Below, piece after piece: positions 24,667-29,695 of a stretch of DNA of 29,695 nucleotides; position 1 is the first letter of the stretch; each line of letters begins with the position of its first letter. The notes beneath the pieces are model-generated. The model searched no databases. It saw only the letters and a list, made by a program, of their open reading frames with translations, and was not told the DNA's origin. A program made the position numbers and the translations under genes. This DNA is from an uncultured Lachnospiraceae bacterium (GTDB taxonomy: Bacteria; Bacillota; Clostridia; Lachnospirales; Lachnospiraceae), in contig CAJTNT010000043.1 in the NCBI GenBank assembly GCA_910577785.1, positions 1-29,695 of the forward strand. The letters are read 5' to 3'.

Positions 24667-24756
24667 TTAGACAATTTTTTTGAGACTATTCAGCAGGTCT
24701 GCGTATTTACTTTCTTGATTGTAAAAAAATGATGCAAGAGCCTTAAAATCCCATCG
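24667..24756 (-). pseudogene. Possible C-terminal coding remnant, 29 codons
   Basis: A minus-strand frame reads RWDFKALASFFYNQESKYAD then LLNSLKKIV and a stop. Its composition is more protein-like than nearby frames. It has no start of its own and is cut upstream by the hairpin and then a stop. Family not recognised; chance is not excluded. Confidence 0.2.
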
Positions 24757-24774
24757 CCTACGCGATGGGATTTT
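24745..24774. terminator. Bidirectional intrinsic terminator-like hairpin
   Basis: A perfect 13-bp stem AAAATCCCATCGC / GCGATGGGATTTT with loop CTAC, flanked by A-run and T-run on both strands. It lies 92 bases past the stop of the minus-strand GNAT gene, which it probably terminates. Confidence 0.75.
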
Positions 24775-24866
24775 GATAGGTAACTATGAAGGAACAAAAC
24801 TGTTACACTTTGATAATTTGTGTCCTCTATATACATTACATTATGCAACTAATTTGGGATTTATAA

Positions 24867-25271
24867 CTAGCTTAAGTGTTTTGATAGAATTATCTCTAAA
24901 GGTTCATTCGGCAGCAATAAAGAGCCACAATCTACGTATCCGATTTTTCTATAAAAAATTTGTGCCTGTTCATTAGATTGCGTAGATGTCAAAACCATTT
25001 TATGTTTATTTTTTTGCATTTCTTTTTCCCAAAATCTAACAAGTTCACGCCCATATCCGTTTCTTCTGTATTCTTTTAATAGGTACAGCATATTCATAAA
25101 AGGAATGGTGTCCCAAAACAAATTGAAGCGCAGCCACCCAATAAAGGTATCATCATAAAACATAGTTAAAATTCTTTTTATCTTTATAGTATTTATTAAT
25201 TCTGTTTTATAAATATATTTATCATGTTTCTTTAATAATTCATAATCATTTTCAGTAGCATACCGAATCAT
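24867..25271 (-). CDS. GNAT family N-acetyltransferase
   Basis: 134 residues with a GNAT fold. Motif A, which binds the pyrophosphate of acetyl-CoA, is seen in LLKEYRRNGYGRELVRFWEK (64-83; R-R-N-G-Y-G). Motif B is seen in QAQIFYRKIGY (102-112), and a preceding beta strand includes DTFIGWLRF. The substrate is unknown. AAAGGATG lies eight bases before the ATG. It stands alone, against the surrounding plus-strand genes, with its own terminator, and is AT-rich, consistent with an accessory gene. Confidence 0.85.
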   Translation of the reverse strand: MIRYATENDYELLKKHDKYIYKTELINTIKIKRILTMFYDDTFIGWLRFNLFWDTIPFMNMLYLLKEYRRNGYGRELVRFWEKEMQKNKHKMVLTSTQSNEQAQIFYRKIGYVDCGSLLLPNEPLEIILSKHLS

Positions 25272-25552
25272 ATTTTTAACATCCTTTTTTGATTTAGATA
25301 TTTGTTGTTTTCATTATATACTATGATACAGAAATAGTATAGAGGGTTTTAAAAATCAAAATAATACTTTATAATTATTTATTCCCATAAGCAATGTTCT
25401 CCCAAAGGGCATATAATAGAATAAAGCAAGCTCATTGCAAACTTGATAATATGTGCGTTCTGTAAGAACATAATGCAGAAGAAAGGAACAATTTTTGCGG
25501 AACAAAACTCTAAAATGGCCTTGAGTAGCAAATTAAAAGTTGATTTTCACAC

Positions 25553-25582
25553 CCACGCCAATCACTTTCTTGATTGGCGTGG
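25553..25582. other. Perfect 12-bp stem-loop in the GC-richer islet
   Basis: CCACGCCAATCA pairs with TGATTGGCGTGG around CTTTCT. No T-run follows. It forms one edge of the compositionally distinct islet and may mark a remnant of an inserted element. Confidence 0.55.
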
Positions 25583-25723
25583 AGCCGATACCCTTCTGGA
25601 GCCAGAGGGACTCCCCCCTTGTCAAAGGCGACTTTAAATGGGCATTCTCCGTTATCATTCACGCCCAGATACAGCAAAATCATTATAAAATATGGCGTGT
25701 GTGTAAATGGTAACAATTAAAAA

Positions 25724-25739
25724 TGTTTCACGTGAAACA
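25724..25739. promoter_or_regulatory. parS: parS site 2 (ParB-binding centromere)
   Basis: A second perfect TGTTTCACGTGAAACA, with symmetry reaching 20 bp (25722-25741). It lies 183 bases upstream of the parA start and 39 bases ahead of the probable parA -10, so ParB binding could also influence parAB transcription. Confidence 0.95.
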
Positions 25740-25774
25740 TTAATAAAAATTTTATAGTATTCTCACAGAAAGAA

Positions 25775-25783
25775 TGATATAAT
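25775..25783 (+). promoter_or_regulatory. Extended -10 promoter for parAB
   Basis: TGATATAAT about 140 bases upstream of parA. The -35 position (TAGTAT) is poor, as expected for an extended -10 promoter. It lies close to parS 2. Confidence 0.5.
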
Positions 25784-25921
25784 AAACTAATCATAAACTT
25801 ATTATACAAATACCATGTTTAAAAACTAACAATATACTTATAATCGTGATATTAATTCAATTTAAAAAGCCACAATCTTATCATTGAATAAGATAAAAGA
25901 AAAGAGGAAAGGAATACATAT

Positions 25922-26692
25922 ATGGGAAGAATTATTGCAATCGCAAATCAAAAAGGCGGTGTTGGAAAGACAACAACTACGATTAATCTTTCTGCCTGTC
26001 TAGCTGAGAAAGGCAAAAAAGTATTGGCAATTGATTTAGATCCTCAGGGAAATACTACAAGCGGACTAGGAATAGAAAAAGAAAATGTAGAAAATTCAGT
26101 TTATGAACTGATGTTAGGAGAATGCTCTATTCGTGAAATAACAATAAAAACGGAAATTGAAAATCTTTATATTTTACCATCCAATGTAAATCTTGCCGGA
26201 GCCGAAATAGAATTAATTGGCGTAAATGAAAGAGAGTATATTTTAAAAAACGAAGTAGATTATATAAAAGATAATTTTGATTTTATTATTATTGATTGTC
26301 CTCCTTCTTTGAATATGCTTACAATAAATGCAATGACAACAGCAAATACGGTATTAGTTCCTATCCAATGTGAATACTATGCGTTAGAGGGACTCAGCCA
26401 ATTAATATACACAATTAATTTAGTGCAGGAAAGACTAAATCCAGAACTTCAGATGGAAGGAATTGTATTTACTATGTACGATGCAAGGACTAATTTATCT
26501 TTGCAGGTTGTTGAAAATGTAAAAAATAATTTAAATACAACAAATATTTATAAGACGATTATTCCTAGAAATATACGCTTAGCAGAAGCCCCGAGCCATG
26601 GCAAGCCGATTAATTTATATGATAAAAAATCTACAGGTGCAGAAAGCTATCGGCTTTTGGCAGAAGAAGTGATAGAAAGGAAGGACATTTAA
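25922..26692 (+). CDS. parA: Chromosome partitioning ATPase ParA (Soj)
   Basis: 256-residue deviant Walker ATPase that moves ParB-bound origins and, in Bacillus, also influences DnaA. The deviant Walker A is KGGVGKTTTT at 11-20 with the signature Lys11; Walker A' is DLDPQGN (38-44); Walker B is in FIIIDCPPS near 120. The AGGAAAGGAA ribosome site precedes the ATG. Its stop overlaps the parB start by one base (TAATG), which indicates coupled translation. Two parS sites lie upstream. Confidence 0.97.
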   Translation: MGRIIAIANQKGGVGKTTTTINLSACLAEKGKKVLAIDLDPQGNTTSGLGIEKENVENSVYELMLGECSIREITIKTEIENLYILPSNVNLAGAEIELIGVNEREYILKNEVDYIKDNFDFIIIDCPPSLNMLTINAMTTANTVLVPIQCEYYALEGLSQLIYTINLVQERLNPELQMEGIVFTMYDARTNLSLQVVENVKNNLNTTNIYKTIIPRNIRLAEAPSHGKPINLYDKKSTGAESYRLLAEEVIERKDI

Positions 26693-27606
26693 TGGCAGCA
26701 AAAAAAGGTGGATTAGGAAAAGGGCTGGATAGCCTTATTACGAATAAGGTAGGGATATCAATTGCAGAAAAAGAAAAGAAGGCGGAAGCAGATAAAGATA
26801 TTGTATTTATAAGGACATCGAAGATTGAGCCAAATCGAAATCAGCCCCGTAAAAATTTTAACGAAGATGCGCTTTTAGAATTATCAGAATCGATAAAACA
26901 GTATGGAGTTTTGCAGCCTTTGCTTGTTCAGGATAAAAAAGAGTATTATGAAATTATTGCAGGAGAGAGGAGATGGAGAGCAGCGAAAATAGCAGGACTG
27001 CTAGAAATTCCGGTAATTATCAAAAAACTGAATGATAAAGAAATGGTAGAAATATCACTGATTGAAAATATACAAAGAGAAAATCTGAATCCGATTGAAG
27101 AAGCGCAGGCTTTCAAAAGGCTGCTGGAGGAATTTCATTTAAAACAAGATGAGGTAGCAGAACGGGTATCAAAATCCAGGACCGCTGTTACAAACTCAAT
27201 GCGTCTTTTAAAATTAGATGAGAGGGTACAGCAAATGCTGATGGATGATATGATTTCCACTGGCCATGCTAGGGCTTTACTGGCAGAGGATGATAAGGAG
27301 CAGCAATTTATTCTGGCACAGAAGGTATTTGATGAAAAGCTAAGTGTAAGGGATACAGAAAAACTTTTGAAAAAAATACAGAGCCAGACGGAAAGTCTTC
27401 CAAAGAAAAAAGAAGAGGATAAAATGAAGATTTTCTATGAAGATATGGAGCAAAAATTAAAATCCATTATGGGGACAAAAGTTTCTATCCATACAAAAGA
27501 CAAGAATAAGGGGAAAATTGAGATTGAATATTATTCATCCGATGAATTGGAACGAATCATAGATCTATTTCAATCCATACATAAAAGGAATGATTTCATG
27601 GAATAA
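26692..27606 (+). CDS. parB: Chromosome partitioning protein ParB (Spo0J)
   Basis: 304-residue CTP-dependent DNA clamp that loads at parS. The N terminus KKGGLGKGLDSLI is the ParA-stimulating peptide. The CTPase/ParB-box motifs are GERRWRAAK (91-99) and ENIQREN (125-131). The parS-reading helix-turn-helix lies at about 151-172 (KQDEVAERVSKSRTAVTNSM). The C-terminal dimerisation domain ends the protein. The binding sites it needs are present in the window, so the ParABS system appears complete. Confidence 0.97.
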   Translation: MAAKKGGLGKGLDSLITNKVGISIAEKEKKAEADKDIVFIRTSKIEPNRNQPRKNFNEDALLELSESIKQYGVLQPLLVQDKKEYYEIIAGERRWRAAKIAGLLEIPVIIKKLNDKEMVEISLIENIQRENLNPIEEAQAFKRLLEEFHLKQDEVAERVSKSRTAVTNSMRLLKLDERVQQMLMDDMISTGHARALLAEDDKEQQFILAQKVFDEKLSVRDTEKLLKKIQSQTESLPKKKEEDKMKIFYEDMEQKLKSIMGTKVSIHTKDKNKGKIEIEYYSSDELERIIDLFQSIHKRNDFME

Positions 27607-27798
27607 AAATAGCATGCATTTGGCTTAGATAGAAAAGAGTGTATGGATACCAAATTGGATTTCGGTATAATTTATAAAGGTTAGACACGAAGAGAATATA
27701 ACAATAAACATATGTTCATATAGCATTCTACATATATGATAATTTTGAATTATGCCTATATGTTGGAATGTAAATGGAGATACAGAATGGAGGAAGCT

Positions 27799-28317
27799 AT
27801 GAAGTCAGATTTTATAGGAATGTATTTTTCGGTAGATGATTTTTTATTGACTTTTGCAATTATGGCAGGGGTAATGTTACTGTTATTTCTGTTGTTGATT
27901 GTAAATATGGCAAAGACGAAAAAGCTGCGCAAAAGATATGAAGCATTTATGACCGGAGACAATGAGAAATCTTTGGAAGATACGCTGGTAAAGCGTATTC
28001 AGCAGATTGAAGATTTAGTTGTTTCAGAACGTGAGAACAAAGAAAACATTGAAAAAATATTAGAGACACTGCAGTGTTCCTTTCAGAAAAGCGGTATGGT
28101 AAAGTATGATGCTTTTGATGAGATGGGAGGCAAGTTAAGTTTCTCCCTGGCATTATTAGATCAAAAGAATGATGGATTTATTATTAACGCAATGCATAGC
28201 CGGGAAGGGTGCTATACTTACATTAAAGAAATTGTAGACGGCAATTCCATTATTGTTCTAGCCGAAGAAGAAAAAAATGCTTTGGATATTGCTATGGGAA
28301 ACATTGCAAAACAATAA
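27799..28317 (+). CDS. DUF4446-type membrane protein
   Basis: 172 residues with one membrane helix near the N terminus (FLLTFAIMAGVMLLLFLLLI, about 15-34), then a charged coiled-coil stretch (about 40-85), then a compact domain around FQKSGMVKYDAFDEMGGKLS. This matches the DUF4446 family, often encoded just after parB in Clostridia. The frame is open back to an ATG at 27736, but GGAGGAAGCT directly before the ATG at 27799 selects the shorter form, close to the usual family length. Function unknown; the position suggests a link with the origin or envelope, but this is inference. Confidence 0.85.
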   Translation: MKSDFIGMYFSVDDFLLTFAIMAGVMLLLFLLLIVNMAKTKKLRKRYEAFMTGDNEKSLEDTLVKRIQQIEDLVVSERENKENIEKILETLQCSFQKSGMVKYDAFDEMGGKLSFSLALLDQKNDGFIINAMHSREGCYTYIKEIVDGNSIIVLAEEEKNALDIAMGNIAKQ

Positions 28318-28381
28318 TATATATTATATAATAGCCTTAGTAAGAGAATTTTCATGGGATTGATTTGGAAGGGAGGGAAAG

Positions 28382-29266
28382 ATGGGAATACACAATTATT
28401 TAAGAAGCATTGGATTTAAGTATTTGAAAAAAACAGAAGAAATGAAAAAGCTGATTCAAAGTATTATAGATCAGCCGGATGAAAAATTAATAACAGAAGA
28501 TGAGATGGGAAATTTGTTTGTAGAATTAAAGAAAGAATATGGAGATATTATTGGGATTGCAGTCTGCGGAACCTATATAGATGATAAAGATTTTGAAATG
28601 GAATATTATTATCCATATTTTGTAGGAAGCGGTGTAAGCACGAAGGAACGGGTAGAAGTAAATAAGAGAATTGATAGGAATGCATATGCAGGAATCTGTG
28701 ATGAGATGCGTATAGGCGTTACATTGATTTTTTATTTACAGAATGCAGTGGAGTATCTCAAAGAATATCATTCTAAGAGTAAGCGAGTACCAGGAAATGC
28801 TACCATTTCAGCATTGTCCGTTGAAGGCTGTGTGGTGCTTCCGGTTTATAAAAATGAATCCCAGATAAAAAGTGAAGAGAAGTACAGTATGAATCGGAAC
28901 CATCTTATGGCTGCGGCAAGGGATGGGGATGAAGAGGCAATGGAGAGTTTGACGTTAGAAGATATAGATACGTATTCCATGATTTCAAGAAGGATTATGA
29001 CGGAAGATATACTTTCTATTGTTGATACTTATTTTATGCCTTATGGGATGGAAAGCGATCAGTATAGTATTATGGGGGAAATATTGGATTGTTATGAGAT
29101 TGAGAACGATCATACAAAGGAAAAGAGCTACGTCCTTACCCTTGACAGCAACCAGCTGACATTTGACGTGTGTATTAATCAGGAAGATCTTCTTGGAGAG
29201 CCTGCTCCAGGACGGAGATTTAAAGGGATCATCTGGATGCAGGGCAAGGTTCATTATAATATATAA
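28382..29266 (+). CDS. DUF3881-type protein
   Basis: 294-residue soluble protein without signal peptide or membrane helix. The start HNYLRSIGFKYLKK and the segments EYYYPYFVGSGVS and YAGICDEMRIGVTLIFYLQN resemble the DUF3881 family found mainly in Lachnospiraceae. It is acidic and carries a C-terminal all-beta-looking part (SYVLTLDSNQLTFDVCINQ). Role unknown. GGAAGGGAGGG precedes the ATG. It follows the DUF4446-type gene by 64 bases, so they may be cotranscribed. Confidence 0.75.
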   Translation: MGIHNYLRSIGFKYLKKTEEMKKLIQSIIDQPDEKLITEDEMGNLFVELKKEYGDIIGIAVCGTYIDDKDFEMEYYYPYFVGSGVSTKERVEVNKRIDRNAYAGICDEMRIGVTLIFYLQNAVEYLKEYHSKSKRVPGNATISALSVEGCVVLPVYKNESQIKSEEKYSMNRNHLMAAARDGDEEAMESLTLEDIDTYSMISRRIMTEDILSIVDTYFMPYGMESDQYSIMGEILDCYEIENDHTKEKSYVLTLDSNQLTFDVCINQEDLLGEPAPGRRFKGIIWMQGKVHYNI

Positions 29267-29294
29267 AAAAATTGTAAATTTCTATAAAAAAAGA

Positions 29295-29323
29295 TTGACA
29301 AAACTCCAGATAGTGAGTAAAAT
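29295..29323 (+). promoter_or_regulatory. Promoter for the tRNA-Arg region
   Basis: -35 TTGACA (29295-29300), 17-base spacer, -10 TAAAAT (29318-29323). It precedes both the decayed and the intact tRNA copies, so the tRNA is likely made from a longer precursor. Confidence 0.7.
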
Positions 29324-29390
29324 AGAATAGTATTTTGAATACAAGTGAATAGTAAAAGATAACAAGTAAAATAAATATAGCTTTTCGACT

Positions 29391-29454
29391 GTCGCTATAG
29401 TTCAGCTGGATGCGACCGCCTCCTAAGAAAGTGTTAAAACACTCGCCCAGGAGG
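29391..29454 (+). pseudogene. Decayed tRNA-Arg copy (5' half) running into a hairpin
   Basis: Bases 29391-29427 match the 5' half of the downstream tRNA-Arg, with one C-to-T change and three bases missing from the D arm. The acceptor 3' strand and T arm are absent. Instead CCTCCT (29419-29424, including the anticodon) can pair with AGGAGG (29449-29454), with a nested AGTGT/ACACT stem. It lies 110 bases upstream of the intact gene, and flanking DNA is duplicated too. Confidence 0.75.
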
Positions 29455-29500
29455 ACAAGGGAAAAGGTAACAAGTAAAACTAAATATAGATTTTGTAACT

Positions 29501-29574
29501 GTCGCTATAGCTCAGCTGGATAGAGCGACCGCCTCCTAAGCGGTAGGTCGGAGGTTCAAATCCTCTTAGCGACG
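29501..29574 (+). tRNA. tRNA-Arg (anticodon CCU)
   Basis: A complete cloverleaf: acceptor GTCGCTA / TAGCGAC with discriminator G, D arm GCTC/GAGC, anticodon stem ACCGC/GCGGT with loop CTCCTAA (CCU at 29535-29537, reading AGG), variable loop AGGTC, and T arm GGAGG-TTCAAAT-CCTCT. The 3' CCA is not encoded. A terminator follows. Confidence 0.96.
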
Positions 29575-29584
29575 CTGAAAACAT

Positions 29585-29625
29585 CGCCGAAAACATTGAT
29601 TTTTCAAGGTTTTCGGCGTTTCTCA
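29585..29625 (+). terminator. Intrinsic terminator after tRNA-Arg
   Basis: CGCCGAAAAC (29585-29594) pairs perfectly with GTTTTCGGCG (29609-29618) around a 14-base loop, followed by TTTCTCATTTT. Confidence 0.8.
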
Positions 29626-29659
29626 TTTTCCAAATAAATTTGAACTCGTAGCAATGTGC

Positions 29660-29686
29660 GATTAGCAGGAGCGATTTTTGCTAATC
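29660..29686. other. Stem-loop at the window edge
   Basis: GATTAGCA and TGCTAATC pair around GGAGCGATTTT. The window ends nine bases later, so its context cannot be judged. Confidence 0.35.
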
Positions 29687-29695
29687 AGATTTGAC

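Larger units (their letters stand above)
24313..24866. other. Gene-poor AT-rich stretch
   Basis: No intact gene. A 16-bp palindrome AATGATATATATCATT lies at 24649-24664, a perfect 13-bp hairpin at 24745-24774, and a possible short coding remnant on the minus strand at 24667-24756. The rest is AT-rich sequence with frequent stops. Confidence 0.5.
25272..25921. other. Spacer upstream of parA containing a GC-richer islet
   Basis: AT-rich flanks surround a GC-richer block at about 25545-25680 with a strong hairpin (25553-25582). Open frames of 64 and 68 codons on opposite strands cross the block but have no convincing ribosome sites. parS 2 and a likely parA promoter complete the interval. Confidence 0.5.

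Noticed and set aside
25443..25716. 64- and 68-codon frames on opposite strands near parS 2
   Set aside because: They overlap each other, have no clear ribosome sites and coincide with a compositional islet; treated as possible element debris, not genes.
27736..27798. Upstream ATG for the DUF4446-type gene
   Set aside because: No ribosome site precedes it; GGAGG immediately before the ATG at 27799 and the usual family length favour the shorter form.

Overview
The window is the replication-origin neighbourhood of a Bacillota chromosome, most likely a Lachnospiraceae-type Clostridia. The evidence is the order gyrA-gyrB-recF-S4 gene-dnaN-dnaA / rpmH-rnpA-yidD-yidC-jag-mnmE-mnmG-rsmG / parA-parB, strong GGAGG-type ribosome sites, TTG starts, a DUF3881-type protein and two perfect TGTTTCACGTGAAACA parS sites. 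Species cannot be named from the sequence.

Layout. (1) 1-4700, plus strand: a three-motif S8 subtilisin-like peptidase without a signal peptide, a spacer with two hairpins, then a membrane-lipid cluster: a TVP38/TMEM64-type protein, CDP-diacylglycerol-serine phosphatidyltransferase and phosphatidylserine decarboxylase. (2) 4757-13366, minus strand: gyrA, gyrB, recF, S4-domain gene, dnaN and dnaA, read away from the origin. (3) 11718-12016 and 13367-13933: origin DNA with DnaA boxes on both sides of dnaA. (4) 13934-21373, plus strand: rpmH (44 codons), rnpA, yidD, yidC, jag/khpB, mnmE, mnmG, rsmG. (5) 21374-25921: an AT-rich accessory stretch separating rsmG from parA. It holds a structured spacer, an alpha/beta-hydrolase with an eroded active site, a DegS/NarX-like kinase with Tyr-Asn in place of the phospho-acceptor His-Asp, parS 1, a twice-frameshifted pseudogene, a GNAT acetyltransferase, a GC-richer islet and parS 2. 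(6) 25922-29266: parA, parB, a DUF4446-type protein and a DUF3881-type protein. (7) 29290-29695: promoter, a decayed 5' half of tRNA-Arg, an intact tRNA-Arg(CCU) and a terminator.

How it works together: DnaA loads at the split origin. The clamp (DnaN), RecF and gyrase support replication leftward. L34, RnpA, YidD/YidC and Jag form the ribosome / RNase P / membrane-insertion block, and MnmE/MnmG/RsmG modify tRNA and rRNA. ParA/ParB with the two parS sites segregate the origin.

Most worth a second look: the pseudo-kinase whose stop codon lies inside a 30-bp palindrome centred on parS; the eroded hydrolase divergent from it; the duplicated and half-destroyed tRNA unit; the 19-bp tandem repeat between rpmH and rnpA; and the long hairpins at 21420-21498 and 16924-16963. 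No CRISPR array, insertion sequence or intact mobile element was seen.
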